NCBI RefSeq assembly: GCF_027172205.1
Contig: NC_070606.1
Location: forward strand, 99,086,534 to 99,150,533
From: Podarcis raffonei
Taxonomy: Eukaryota; Chordata; Lepidosauria; Squamata; Lacertidae
Length of the DNA: 64,000 bases
Direction: 5' to 3'
Made by a program: the position numbers and the translations under genes. This document shows, in pieces, positions 45,929-57,648 of this stretch. The notes below the pieces were generated by a model. It saw nothing but the letters and a program-made list of their open reading frames with translations. It was not told where the DNA came from and did no database searches. How positions within the stretch are numbered: position 1 is the first letter of the stretch; each line of letters begins with the position of its first letter.

Positions 45929-46500
45929 ATTGCTCAGCTTCTAACATTGTGTATGCCATCAAATGCCAGCAGTGCCCTTCAGCTCTCTATATTGGACAAA
46001 CAGGACAAACCCTACGCCAAAGGATAAATGGACATAAATCTGACATCAGGAATCGCAAGGCAGAGGAGCTAGTAGGAGAACACTTCAATCTCCCAGGACA
46101 TTCAATACAGGATCTCCAAGCAGCTGTCTTATTACAAAAGAATTTCAGAAACAGGCTTGAAAGAGAAGTTGCTGAATTACAACTTATCACTAACTATAGA
46201 AAACTATGGCGAGATCTGGTCTGAATAGAGATATGGGATTCCTGTCTCATTACATATGCTAATCATCTGCATACTATCCCTTGCTTTTTCCTGTAGGACT
46301 AATTGCAGTCGTTAACAGTCGTCATGAGTCAATCACCCATCTCCTAAAACCCCACCCCACCCTCCCACTATATATAAGGGTCTGGTGACTTCTGTTTCAG
46401 TGTATCTAAAGAAGTGTGCATGCACATGAAAGTTTATACCCAGAACAAACTTAGTTGGTCTATAAGGTGCTACTAGACAATTTTTAATTATTTTTATTCC
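45929..46500 (+). mobile_element. Penelope-like element 3' part with GIY-YIG endonuclease domain
   Basis: One frame (about 45949-46224) reads CQQCPSALYIGQTGQTLRQR, INGHKSDIR and EHFNLPGHSIQDLQ, the conserved core of the GIY-YIG endonuclease at the C-terminus of Penelope proteins. A non-coding tail with AACAAACTTAGTTGGTCTAT and AAGGTGCTACTAGAC follows. AGAGGCAAATA at 45918-45928 and 46501-46511 is the target duplication. The reverse transcriptase part is missing, so the copy is dead. Confidence 0.85.
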
Positions 46501-46511
46501 AGAGGCAAATA

Positions 46512-47478
46512 GTTAACCAAAGAGAAAATGTGCTTCCTGGTTCTGTTCTGATTTTGTGGGGTGAGGGAAGTGACGCTGAGCTTAAAGAGCCTTACTCTCG
46601 AGTAAGTCCACAACTTTGGAGACCCTTTAGAGGTGCTGGCTTAAAAGAAGCCTATGGATGGCTGTGATATGTCTGGTTATTATTTATGGATAGCATTTAT
46701 GTGTCCCAAGTCTGCAAGGTTTATAATAGCAATGCACACGTCCGCACTCAGACAACAGACACGTACAAACTCAGGTCGCAAATTTGGGAAAGCCCCACTG
46801 GAGAAACGCTGTCAATCAAAGCAGACAGTTCTGGACTAAGATGGATCAATGGATTTGATTCAGGATACGACAGATTTCCATTTCCAGCCATTGCATTGTA
46901 CCACTAAAACAGAATGCTTCAATTATATCTGATATTTCCCTAAGCAAACCATGGTGATATTTCAGCTCCCTTCTTCTGTTCTAGATGGTGGAGGCATCTT
47001 AGCTGAATACAATTATCAATAAAAACAAGACAGCAGTGACTTTGTATTTGCTATAGGGTCCTTTCGGGTCGGGGGGAGTTCTCCGCAAGGCGGTAGGGCT
47101 AAGTATTTCATCGGCTGCAGAGAGTGTTTTGCCAGATGTTAACGACTGAGATTTCAAGAGCATGGACTTGAATGCAAAATCTGGGCTTTCTTAAACAGAG
47201 AGCATCTCTCGAGGCACATTTATCTCAACAGTCGCCGTTCTGCCTAACCACATAAACTACAGGCAGCAATCTCCCGGGACATCTTGAACCCGGTTTTTCA
47301 CCTCGGCAATGAAAATCCCCTAAACCGATTGCCGGAGAGCTATCGTAAGAGTTTTGAGGGCCTAAATGCATATCAAATTCCATCATAATTCTTTTTAACT
47401 CTTGGAGGGTTTAGAATGAATAAAATGTATGAATTGTATTAAATGAAAAGTAAAAATAAGTAATATTCCTTTTATTTA

Positions 47479-47517
<39 letters not shown>

Positions 47518-48165
47518 AGGATTTATATAATAGCTCTGTCCTAATCTTACTGATGCTATAAACTGGAATTTAACTTTTAATACTTGGTGGCATATTTATT
47601 CATGACTGCAGGCTGTATGCAGTGTCAGCCCTACTCGGAGTAAGCCCACTGATTGTAAGCGAGCAATCCCTGTGCACAAGAAAGGGGCATAGAGCAAAGT
47701 GTCTTAAATTAAATTTACACCAGATCCAAACCCCAGTCACCGACGGGGCTACTAAGCCTGGCAGACAGAAAATAAAAACTTTAAAATAGTGCTCAGCTCT
47801 GCGACTCTCCTGAATGGGCTTAGGATCCGACCTCTGTCCCCCTCTCTAGTCCTGCCTCTTCTGTGCCCCCCTTTGGGGGGGACTTACGCCAGCCTTGGCT
47901 CAGCACAGGAAAAGATCATTTCCGGATCAGGTCCCCTGCCCATCTAAACATGCATCCTGCCCTCACAGTGGCCAAGCAGATCTTGCTCCAAATGGGCCGT
48001 GATCGTCCCCAAAATCGGTGCCACTGGCAGTGGTGCTTCTCCAGCACTGGCAGAGGTGGCGATCAGGCAGGGCACTTATGGGCGTGCCACCTTGATAGCT
48101 TCTGCTGCCTGAAGCAGCACCCTCCCTTGCCGCCCGGCTGAGCCAGCTCTGATGACGGGAAACCT
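46512..48165. other. intergenic DNA, mostly unassigned
   Basis: Repeat-poor from 46512 to 47450. 48005-48150 contains CTGGCAGTGG and GCCTGAAGCAGCACC words found in some DNA-element remnants. No gene. Confidence 0.4.
47476..47519. repeat. (AAAT)n microsatellite
   Basis: About 10 TAAA units. Confidence 0.95.
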
Positions 48166-48319
48166 CAGGGTCAGATTTAGGTTTGATGAGGCCCTAAGCT
48201 CCTGAAGGTAATGGGGCCCTTGATATGGATAAATGCCCCCCATCCAAACAATGCAGGCAAGGAAAAAAAAATCATTTTCATTTTTATCATCTACAATACT
48301 GTTTTATTTATTATTTGTG

Positions 48320-48462
48320 AAGGCAGCCCTCTTAAGGGAAGCTTTTAATGTTTGATGCATTACTGTATTTTAATATTTCGTTGAAAGCTGCTCAGAGTGG
48401 CTGCGGAAGCCCAACCAGATGGGCGGGGTATAAATTATTGTTATTGTTATTGTTATTATTTT
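48320..48462 (+). mobile_element. L2-like LINE 3' end nested in the hAT element
   Basis: GAAGGCAGCCCTCTTAAGGG, GCTCAGAGTGGCTGCGG and GGGCGGGGTATAAATTATTG with a (GTTATT)n tail. Confidence 0.88.
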
Positions 48463-48468
48463 ATAGTA

Positions 48469-48686
48469 CAGTACACTGATCATTGCTTTCATTTTATGGA
48501 TCAGTGGTCCCATTAGATAGCAAAATGCATGTTCGATTACTGTTTTAGGGGTTGTTTTTAAAAGTCTGGAACGGATTAACCCAATTTGCAGTACCTTCTA
48601 TGGGAAAGCGCGCCTTGGTTTTGGAACGCTTTGGTTTTGGAACGGACTTATGGAACGGATTAAGTTTGAGAACCAAGGTACCGCTG
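48469..48686. mobile_element. mariner-type MITE nested in the hAT element
   Basis: Starts CAGTACACTGATC and ends GAACCAAGGTACCGCTG, with TA on both sides. The interior has repeated TTGGTTTTGGAACG words. It sits directly after the L2 tail. Confidence 0.82.
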
Positions 48687-48932
48687 TATATAGAAATGCG
48701 CAAAGCAGGGATATTTTAGGGAGCAGGCTAGCAGTCAGCGCCCACGATGTACATCCTAGGAGCCTACACAACACAAAACACAGTTGCTGCATGTAGGTTT
48801 TATTTTATTTGTTTTTTATCTTATATTTTGGAAATGTACATCCAGGTTTTTTCCTTTAATTTTTTTTTGGGGGCCCCCAATAAAGTGGGGCCCTAAGCTA
48901 GAGCTTGTTTAGCTTATACATAAATCCGGCAG

Positions 48933-50835
48933 GATCCGAGCACGCTTTTATTTCCAGTAACTGGTATTAGAAACATCGTCTGATACAGTTCAGTGTCTGG
49001 AGCAGTGATTTCTCCTTCTGCTTATTTATTTGCATTTCATGAGTTCCACGTACTCAACTAATTGCAACAATATCGATTACATACCGCAGATGACTCCATG
49101 GTAGGGAAAAAAACGTGGGTTCTAGGTTCATTAGGAAAACTTGTCAAAAGGCTCAATTTAGCACTATTTCAGGCCCTGTTTTCAGGAACCAGAATTTAAT
49201 GTTCACTGTGCGACAATATTTCCGGTTTTTACAACCATCGTTCTCGCTGTGGCACTTGGGGTGCCAGCCAGTCCCCTCGGTCTTGCCATTTAATAATTCC
49301 CAGAGACCTCGAGGAGGTGAACGTCCCACTTAATTGCGCTATTAAAAGCAGATTAGATCATTAGACAAATTCGTGGGTGAGAAAGGCATGGGGGCTGTGT
49401 ACCACCTCCACCATTTGGGATATTATGGGCTGTATTCAACTGTGTTCTCTTCTGCGTAGGAATTAAGGCACCTCAGTTTGTCATCTCTGTTCATTTCAGT
49501 GGGTCTACTTTGAGTAAGACCAACAATGCCCTGTGCCTCTGAATTCCAGTTACTGGTGATCACAAGGGAGAGAGCTAGCTGTTGGTTTTATGCATGGCTT
49601 CTGGACTTTGCAGAGACTTTGCAGAAGACAAGATACTGCATTTAATGGGCTGTTGGTCTGATCTAGCATGCTTTTTATTATTTAATAATAATAATAATAA
49701 TAATAACCATTAGCTAAGGTTGCAAGCCTAAATCAGTTTGATCAGTATCTAATCAGCTAAAATTCTAGAAGATCAACAAGAGGAGAGGCTCATTTTAATT
49801 GGCAGGGCTGAGAACTGAGTTATTTATGTATATTTTTACAGAATATCTCTGCAGCCTTTAAAGTTTTATACCGGCTCTTAAAGTTGCTCATAAGCTTGAA
49901 GGCAAAATAAAAAATATTGGAAGCAGTACTGGTTTTGGAGCCAACCAAAACCTTTTCTTTATTTTTACCAAATATGTAAATTTGACCTAGAATTTAATAT
50001 ATAATTTTATATTATAAATTTTATTTTGTAATGTATATTTTAAAACTGCAGATGCCCCCCTAAAAATTAAGCCTAACTTGTTTTTAACATGTAGCTTTAA
50101 TCAGTAAACTTAATGCAAGTTTTATATTTTTTTGTAAACCACTTAGAACTTTTGATGATTCACTGATAGAGAAACCTGGTTAAATAAATAAATAAAATCA
50201 ATATTTCTGTGATATGATTATTAGTTTTATCCAAGTAACTTTTTAAATTACATTTTATGAATATTGCGTTATCTATTTTACATTTGTAATTATGTTTCTA
50301 TGTTGTAAACCAAACTGTGGCCTTTCGGTGAAGAAAAGTCAGCAAAGGAAAAACAATCATCAATTCACCCAAGTAAAATCAGCCACAACAGTTTATTTAA
50401 TTTTTTTTAGTTTAGTCCATTGAGCTTCTTTTGATTCAGGTTTCTTACTTGATCAAGGACGTAAACAGAGCGCGAAGCACCATTTACTGCTTCACATTGC
50501 AAGGTAACCTGCATGGAATTTGGCTAACCTGCACGTTCATTTTGATTTAACAGATTAATTAATTGATCCATCACTTCACTGGCAAATGATCAGCCAGCTG
50601 ACAAATCTTGTAACTGGTTGACACCCCTGGATTTAGGGCTCTTTCTCAGACCCTCCAAGTCTCCCTGTTTTCCAGGGACAGTCACGGATTTGCAGAAACC
50701 GTCCTGGTTTCCAGTTTGATCTCAGAATGTCCCACTTTTCCTTCGGACGTCCCTATTTTCACCGGATAAATTTTGGAGTATATGGAGTTAGGGGACCCAT
50801 GAGCTAAGGAGACAAGGAACTAAGCAACCTTGAGA
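48933..50835. other. intergenic DNA, mostly unassigned
   Basis: AT-rich with an (AAT)n run near 49683-49708 and LINE-tail-like ends near 50150 (GATAGAGAAACCTGGTTAAA). No gene. Confidence 0.4.
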
Positions 50836-50985
50836 AGACACCTGAAGGCAGCCCTGTACAGGGAAGGGCTTTTTTTTTTTAATGTTTAATGTTTTATTAT
50901 GTTTCTCTGTATAAGTTGGAAGTTGCCCAGAGTGGCTGGGGCAAAGCAGTCAGATGGGTGGGGTATAAATAATAAAATTGTTATC
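50836..50985 (+). mobile_element. L2-like LINE 3' end
   Basis: CTGAAGGCAGCCCTGTACAG, GCCCAGAGTGGCTGGGGC and GGTGGGGTATAAATAATAAA. Confidence 0.85.
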
Positions 50986-51049
50986 ATGATGGAATAGGAT
51001 GCCCCTATTTTAACTGGAGAAAAATTGGAGGGTATGCTTTCTCACAGAT

Positions 51050-51115
51050 CCTAGAATCGTAGGGACCCCAAGAGTCACCTAGTCCAGCCCCCTGCAATTT
51101 TCAGCTGAAGCATAC
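51050..51115 (-). mobile_element. CR1 LINE 3' end, short
   Basis: GTCACCTAGTCCAGCCCCCT is reversed CR1. Confidence 0.7.
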
Positions 51116-51194
51116 CCCCCATTTTAAGCCATATGTAAAGTAGACCCCTCCTCTCAATTGTATGTTCTCAGTTATCTACATCAATGCAGATAAC

Positions 51195-51582
51195 AGTAAC
51201 AATTTATTATTTATACCCCGCTCATCTGGCTGAGTTTCCCCAGCCACTCTGGGTGGCTCCCAACAGAATATTAAAAACATGATAAAACATCAAGCATTAA
51301 AAACTTCCCTCAAAAGGGCTGCCTTCAGATGCCTTCTAAATGTCAGGTAGTTGTTTGTCTCTTTGACATCTGAAGGGAGAGCGTTCCACAGGGCAGGCAC
51401 CACCACCGAGAAGGCCCTCTGCCTGGTTCCCTGTAATTTGGCTTCTCACAGTGAGGGAACCGCCAGAAGACCCTCGGAGCTGGACCTCAGTGTCCGGGCA
51501 GAACGATGGGGGTGGAGATGCTCCTTCAGGTCTACTGGGCTGAGGCCGTTTAGGGCTTTAAAGGCCAGCACCAACACTTGGG
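51195..51582 (-). mobile_element. L2-like LINE 3' end with partial ORF
   Basis: TTATTTATACCCCGCTCATC, CCAGCCACTCTGGGTGGCTC and the reversed ORF segment (LVLAFKALNGLSPVDLKEHL, then HRSARTLRSSSEGLLAVPSL). Confidence 0.88.
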
Positions 51583-51700
51583 ATTGCCATCTCCTCCTCC
51601 ATGAATCTCTAATCCTCTCATAAAGCCATCTAGGATGGCGGCCATAATTGCCTCTTGTGGGAAAGAGCTCCACAGTTTAACCATGTGCGGCATAGTTTCT
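51583..51700 (-). mobile_element. CR1 LINE fragment joined to the L2 end
   Basis: CTCCATGAATCTCTAATCCT and GAGCTCCACAGTTTAACCAT are reversed CR1. Confidence 0.75.
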
Positions 51701-51989
51701 TTCTTTCAAAGCCAACTCTACTTCATATGTCTCCATTATATTGACATGGTTCTCATGCGCTCCATGCGAGTTGCACCCCAATCCAACCCCTTCCAGGCAT
51801 TTCTGCCCTTCCGGCGACCATGAAGCATATTTGTGGTGTCTTAGTTGTGGGCACAGACCTTTCCCCATCAATGCTCATGTGTGGGGGCCTAGATAGAGTT
51901 ACTAAATGCAATAATCCCACTGGAACGAGCCAGCCAGTGACTTGACAGAACGTGCAGCTCTCTGGGCATTTAATTTTGGTTGGGTTGGA
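51701..51989. other. intergenic DNA, nothing recognised
   Basis: No gene or assigned repeat. Confidence 0.4.
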
Positions 51990-52130
51990 AACAGATTCCA
52001 CAGAGTGGGTGCCACCACCGAAAAGGCCCTCTTCCTGGTTCCCTGTACTCTCACTTCTCGCAGGGAGGGAACCCCCAAAAGGCCCTAGGAGCTGGACCTC
52101 AGTGTCTGGGCTGAACGATGGGGGTGGATA
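51990..52130 (-). mobile_element. L2-like LINE fragment
   Basis: CAGAGTGGGTGCCACCACCG and GGACCTCAGTGTCTGGGCTG are the reverse of the L2 ORF segment. Confidence 0.82.
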
Positions 52131-52500
52131 ATACTGCTATCAGTCATACTGAGATTCCTGCATTGCACACCTCGGCTCCCTTCCAAGTCTACAATTCTAT
52201 GATTTTATGAAACCACAGGAGGGGAGAATTACTCTTGTGTTCGAATCCTGCTTGCAGGTTTCCCACAGGTATCTGGTCGGCCACTGTGAGACCAGGATGC
52301 CGGACTAGATGGGCCGTGGGCCTGATCCGAGGAACAGACTCCCTTGGGAGGTGGTGAACTCTCCTTCCTTGGAAGTTTTAAAACCGAGGTTCGATGGCCA
52401 TCGGCCAGGGATTCTTTGGCTGCCATTCCTGCATTGCAGGGGGGTTGGACTAGATGACCCTTGGCATCCCAACCACGCCGTTCCGTGATCTAGCGGGCTC
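52131..52500 (+). mobile_element. CR1 LINE 3' fragments (two or three pieces)
   Basis: A terminus at 52190-52205 (CTACAATTCTATGA). CR1 sense sequence follows from 52235 (GGATGCCGGACTAGATGG), then GGAGGTGGTGAACTCTCCTT and GGGTTGGACTAGATGACCC. Confidence 0.8.
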
Positions 52501-54132
52501 TTCTTATTTTCTCCCTCGGATTGGGATGTTTTCAAAACCACAAGGCTGCTGCGACCACAGAAATGGGGGCAAAAGAGGAGCTGTTCCAGATTAATTAATC
52601 CGATCCAAATGGCGTGACTTCCTGCGACACACCCTCTCCGAGGAACAAAAAAAGCAGGCCAATGAAACTGGTGCTTATAAATCTCGCAGACTGTCTCCTG
52701 GGCACATTTGGAAGCAGGGGGGGGGGAGGATGTGCAGAGGGGCAAAGTTTGGAAATCTCAACATCTGCTCCCAGAAGCGTCCCCCGGAGAAGCTGGCAGC
52801 CGATCCTCATGAATTTTATTTGACTCTTTGAAATGCCAGCTCGCGTTATTTAGTTTAATAAGTTATAGGAGGGGAGAGGAAGGGAGCTGGTGTGTGTGTG
52901 TGTGTGTGTGTGTGTAGATGTCTAACACTCTCTGCCCAGCAAGCCGCAGATGTTCTGGCTGTGCCAGGGAGAAGTTCTGCTTTACCTCTCCACAAGTCAA
53001 GGTCTCGCTGCGACGCCGGGAGAACTCCTCAGAAACCAGAGGCTGCTTCTTCGGCCCGCCTGAGAGCTTTTGAGTCGTCATTGCACGGTTGCAAGAAAAG
53101 AAAGTAGCAGGAAGAATGTGCAGCATTGGGGTGGTGCAGGGAGAGAAAGAGACGATTTCTCCTTCTTGTCAAAACGAAAGAAAGGGTCTGGCATGACTTT
53201 TGCTCATTAGCCATTCCTATTTGTTTGACTGTGGAGTGTTTTGGTTGCATGTCTGGATCTTTTCCTCCCAGCCCAAGGGAGGGGAGCAGTCAAACCAGAC
53301 TGGCCTGCCTTGTTTTTGTGCAACACGCCCTCCGTATGAACACACACACACACACACACACACCTGCCTGCACAAGGCAGGCTGCTCCACACTCCGCTCT
53401 GAGCCAGGCCTGCAACGTGCTTTGGGGAGTAGAGAGACGTTGTAGTTTTCCATTCCTGCAAAGTTCCCTTGTTTATCCCAGGCAAGAACCTTTAGACAGG
53501 GTGAGCTGCTCTTTCAAGGTGCCCCTGCTCTCCCTCTGGACAAAGTGTGCTCAAAGTCGAAGGGCAGATAAGAGGGTTTTTTAAAAGGGGGGCCTCCAAG
53601 GATGGGTGGTGGGCGATTGCGAACGGACAAGAGGTCTTTCGCAGACTCCTTCCCAGAGACAACTGCAGTTCCCAGCACTCCCACCCTCAGATGCACGGAG
53701 CAATAAACCACAATAAAAGCCACAAGGCATCATGAAAGAGCATCAATAAAAAAATTTTTAAAAAAATTGCACGGAGCGGCAAAGAAAAACATTGCCGCTT
53801 TGGATGGCAAACAACCGAATGGCAAACTATTAAAATGAAATTTCCATCTCGGCAAGAAATCAGACGTGGAAAAAGAGAAGGAAAGGCAGAAGGCGAAGGG
53901 AACAGTCAGGCATATGATCAGGGTGTTTGGGTTTAATTTAATGTCATATTTACATAGTATCCGAAACCTTTAAAAGAAGAAGAAGGCAACAAATGAAATG
54001 TGGAAAGTATTCAAAACACAAGCGGGTTCACCCCCGCCACGATTTCTGAAGTCACGTGAAATTTGTTTTCAACGCTCACAGAAATTATGCCAAGGGAAGT
54101 GAGTGTGATTGCTGTTGGAAATTTGGGGGCGC
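52501..54132. other. repeat-poor intergenic DNA
   Basis: Only microsatellites are recognised: (GT)n at 52888-52916 and (CA)n at 53341-53362. It has moderate G+C. A candidate regulatory block; no credible gene. Confidence 0.45.
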
Positions 54133-54280
54133 CATTTGTTTGTTGCATTTGGATCCCACCATTTTTCTCTGAGGAGCTCATGGTGGCAGGCACGTATCTT
54201 CTTCCTCTCCTCATTGCATCCCTACAATAACACTGTGAAGTAGGTCCAGCTGAGAGTCAGTGAATGGCCAAGGTCATCAA
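54133..54280 (-). repeat. MIR/CORE-like SINE, partial
   Basis: GATCCCACCATTTTTCTCTG and GAGGAGCTCATGGTGGCAGG match the reversed SINE tail. Confidence 0.65.
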
Positions 54281-54282
54281 TC

Positions 54283-54826
54283 ATCACTACTGCAATGCAC
54301 TCTACGTGGGGCTACCCTTGAAGGTGACCCAGAAACTGCAACTAATCCAGAATGCGGCAGCTAGACTGGTGACTGGGAGTGGCTGCCGGGACCACATAAC
54401 ACTGGTCTTGAAAGATCTACATTGGCTCCCAGTCCATTTCTGAGCACAATTCAAAGTGTTGGTGCTGACCTTTAAAGCCCTAAACGGCCTCAGCCCAGTA
54501 TACCTGAAGGAGCATCTCCACCTCCATCGTTCTGCCCGGACACTGAGATCCAGCTCCGAGGGCCTTCTGGCAGTTCCCTCATTGCGAGAAGTGAGGTTAC
54601 AGGGAACCAGGCAAAGGGCCTTCTCGGTAGTGGTACCCGCCCTGTGGAATGCCCTCCCTTCAGAAATGAAGGAAATAAGCAGCTATCTTATTTTTAAAAG
54701 ACATCTGAAGGCAGCCCTGTTTAGGGAAGTTTTTAATATTTGATGCTGTATTGTTTTTAACACTCGATTGGGAGCCGCCCAGAATGGCTGGGGAGACTCA
54801 GCCAGATGGGCGGGGTATAAATAATA

Positions 54827-54914
<88 letters not shown>
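54283..54914 (+). mobile_element. L2-like LINE 3' end, longest copy, with (ATT)n tail
   Basis: The frame reads MLVLTFKALNGLSPVYLKEH, RSARTLRSSSEGLLAVPSLR and a LWNALPSEMKEISSYLIFKR block. Upstream bases (GCAACTAATCCAGAATGCGG, CAGCTAGACTGGTGACTGGG) extend it further 5' than the other copies. A long (ATT)n run closes it. Confidence 0.9.
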
Positions 54915-54919
<5 letters not shown>

Positions 54920-55760
54920 GAACTTATCCAAGGGTCATCTAGTCCAACCCCCTGCAATGCAGGAATATCAGCTCAAGCATCCAAGACAGGTGGCCCTCCG
55001 ACCTCTGCTTAAAAACCTCCAAAAAAGGAGAGTCCACAACCTCCTGAGGAAGACCCTTCCTCTGTCAAATAGCTCTTACTGTCAGAAAGTTCTTCCTGAA
55101 GTTTAGTCAGAATCTCCTTTCCTGCAACTTGAATCCATTGGTTTGAGTCCTACCTTCCAGACAGAGGTGAAGCAAACTGCTCCGGCAGTGGCGTAGCGTG
55201 GGGGGTGCAGGGGGGGCCGGCCGCACCGGGCGCAACATCTGGGGGGGGGCGCACTCGCACTCGCAGCTCTCTGCCCCTACCTGACTCACTCACTCTCTCT
55301 CACTACAGTGCTGGCTGTGCGAATCCGATCTAAGCCGCCGGGTCGTCGCCCACTGTGGAGGGGGTGGGTGCCAGGCGTGCGGTGCGGAGAGAGAGCGAGG
55401 GACTATCTGGGGGAGGGACAGTGCAGCGGCCGCCCAGCGCAGCGCTGAGCGCGGGAGAGAACCACACCAGACCAGACCAGGCAGCAGCAAGAAGAAGCTG
55501 GCAGCGGTGGCAGGTTAGGGGTTAGGGGGCGCAAATTACTTGCCTTGCCCCGGGTGCTGACAACCCACGCTACGCCACTGTGCTCTGGTACCTGGGGTGG
55601 CGCTCATCCCGGGTGTGTGTGGCGTGCCCCAGAGATGCCGCCGATTGGGGGTTGGCATTTTGTCCCCCCCCTTTTGAATGGCACCTGGGGCAGACTGCCC
55701 CCTGCTCCCACCTTGGAACGCCCCTGCTTCCAGGATGGGAGAAAACAAGCTTGACCCAAT
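54915..55760 (-). mobile_element. CR1 LINE fragment split by a hAT element
   Basis: GGTCATCTAGTCCAACCCCC through GAATCCATTGGTTTGAGTCC is reversed CR1. After the inserted DNA the CR1 phrase GAGAAAACAAGCTTGAC appears near 55739. 55589-55735 between them is further DNA-element-like sequence. Confidence 0.75.
55186..55580. mobile_element. hAT element with CAGTGGCGTAGCGTGG ends
   Basis: Inverted ends CAGTGGCGTAGCGTGG and CCACGCTACGCCACTG. Flanks TGCTCCGG (55178-55185) and TGCTCTGG (55581-55588) differ at one base, an 8-bp duplication as in hAT. GC-rich, non-coding. Confidence 0.82.
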
Positions 55761-55761
55761 G

Positions 55762-56106
55762 AGCTCGGCCCAGTATACCTGAAGGAGCATCTCCATCCCC
55801 ATCATTCAGCCTGGACACTGAGGTCCAGCGCCGAGGGCCTTCTGGCGGTTCCCTCTCTGCGAGAAGCCAAGTTACAGGGAACCAGGCAGAGGGCCTTCTC
55901 AGTAGTGGCACCCGCCCTGTGGAACACCCTCCTACCAGATGTCAAAGAGAAAAACAACTACCAGATTTTTAGAAGACATCTGAAGGCAGCCCTGTTTAGG
56001 GAAGCTTTTAATGTTTAATAGGTTATTGTATTTTAATATTGTGTTGGAAGCCGTCCAGAGTGGCTGGAAAAAGCCAGCCAGATGGGCGGGGTATAAATAA
56101 TAAATT

Positions 56107-56149
<43 letters not shown>
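55762..56149 (+). mobile_element. L2-like LINE 3' end with (TAC)n tail
   Basis: CTCGGCCCAGTATACCTGAA, GGGCCTTCTCAGTAGTGGCA and CAGATGGGCGGGGTATAAAT, then about 14 CTA units. Confidence 0.9.
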
Positions 56150-56150
<1 letters not shown>

Positions 56151-56485
56151 TGCGGCCAAGCAGGGATTTGAACCTTGATCTCCCAGCTCCTAGTCTAACA
56201 CTCTAACCCATGGGTAGGCAAACTAAGGCCCGGGGGCCTAATGTAGCCCAATTGCTTTCTCAATTTGGCCCGCGGACGGTCTGGGAATCAGCGTGTTTTT
56301 ACATGAGTAGAATTGTGCTTTTATTTAAAATGGATGTCTGAGGTATTTGTGGGGCATAGGAATTCGTTCATTCCCCCCCCAAAAAATAGTCCGGCCCCCC
56401 CACAAGGTCTGAGGGACAGTGGACCGGCCCACTGCTGAAAAAGTTTGCTGACCCCTGCTCTAACCACTATGCGATGCTACCTGTG
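56150..56485 (-). repeat. SINE head split by a hAT element
   Basis: GGATTTGAACCTTGATCTCC and CTAACACTCTAACC on the left and CTCTAACCACTATGCGATGC on the right are the two parts of a reversed tRNA-like SINE head. Confidence 0.7.
56209..56457 (-). mobile_element. non-autonomous hAT element with perfect 8-bp duplication
   Basis: Ends CATGGGTAGGCAAAC and GTTTGCTGACCCCTG; CTCTAACC at 56201-56208 and 56458-56465. It is the same family as 530-778 and the same length (249 bases). Confidence 0.92.
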
Positions 56486-56541
56486 CAGATTATATGGTCA
56501 CTTCCCAGCTTCAGGAGTCGCCTGCCTCACCCATGTCAGGC

Positions 56542-56544
<3 letters not shown>

Positions 56545-56618
<74 letters not shown>

Positions 56619-56619
56619 C
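56545..56619. repeat. (CT)n(CA)n compound microsatellite
   Basis: About 25 CT units followed by about 12 CA units. Confidence 0.97.
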
Positions 56620-57237
56620 CTGCAATGGCCTTTCCAGTCTTGTGCAGTCTTTCTACAGAAAACCAATCCTTTACCCATCAAACTTTTCTGAGTGCTAAGG
56701 CCATGGGTCCCTTGGAGTTGGCACCACTGTTTCCAGGGTCAGTGGCAAGCGATGGATGTGGTTTCTCACAGCTCAAACTAATAAAAACTTGCATGTGCAC
56801 ATGTTTCCAAAGAGACCAGTTTGCTTGGCCAACTACATCACTTGAACACACCCAGGTATTGGGACTTGACCTGAAGGAACTGGTGATAAAATTTGCAAAG
56901 GAAAAGGATTTCGAACTGACACTTTTGAGAAACTTGCATTACAAAATCGCAATCCACAAGATTATTCAAAATGATCCGTGTGCTAAAACATTTCCTTTTG
57001 CATTTAAGAAAAAAACAATCAAATATCATTGCATCACTTGTTTTTGCAATTTAAAATAAATTTAGCGGTTTCAACTTTTGTGCTTTTCCATTTTTTTTCT
57101 ACAAGACATGTGTTTTTGAAAATGGAAATGAGCAATGGGGGTGGGGGTTGCAAATAGTTAGCATTGTGTATTGGCATAATTTTGAATACTATGCTCGCAA
57201 AAAGTATGCTGCATTGTGCAATTTGTCACTTATTAAA
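56620..57237. other. intergenic DNA, nothing recognised
   Basis: No gene or assigned repeat. Confidence 0.4.
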
Positions 57238-57561
57238 GGTAAAGGGAGCCCTGACCGTTAGGTCCAATCGCGGACGACTCATCTCGCTTTACTGGCCAAG
57301 GAAGCCGGCATACAGCTTCTGGGTCATGTGGCCAGCATGACTAAGCCGCTTCTGGTGAACCAGAGCAGCGCACGAAAATGCCGTTTACCTTCCCGCCAGA
57401 GCGGTACCTATTTATCTACTTGCACTGATGTGCTTTCGAACTGCTAGGTTGTCAGGAGCAGGGACTGAGCAACGGGAGCTCACCCCGTCACGGGGATTCG
57501 AACCGCCAACCTTCTGATCAGCAAGCCCTAGGCTCTGTGGTTTAGACCACAGCACCACCCG
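57238..57561 (-). repeat. Sauria/Squam1-type SINE, near full length
   Basis: Reversed: head GCGGGTGGTGCTGTGGTCTA, B box GGTTCGAATCCCC, GCAGTTCGAAAGCACATCAG and tail CCCTTTACCTTT. It belongs to the subfamily with GGCCAGTAAAGCGAGATGAG. Confidence 0.9.
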
Positions 57562-57648
57562 CTTGTCACTTATTAGGTTCTAGCAAAGGAAAGGGGATAA
57601 TCTGGATTTGCAGGACACCCCAGCAGTAAAATCCCAGGCACTGTAGAC

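Larger units (their letters stand above)
48166..48932 (+). mobile_element. hAT element carrying two nested insertions
   Basis: Left end CAGGGTCAGATTTAGG and right end CATAAATCCGGCA match the 42736 element. Its middle is displaced by an L2 3' end (48320-48462) and a mariner-type MITE (48469-48686). The right end is slightly altered so no clean target duplication is seen. Confidence 0.85.
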
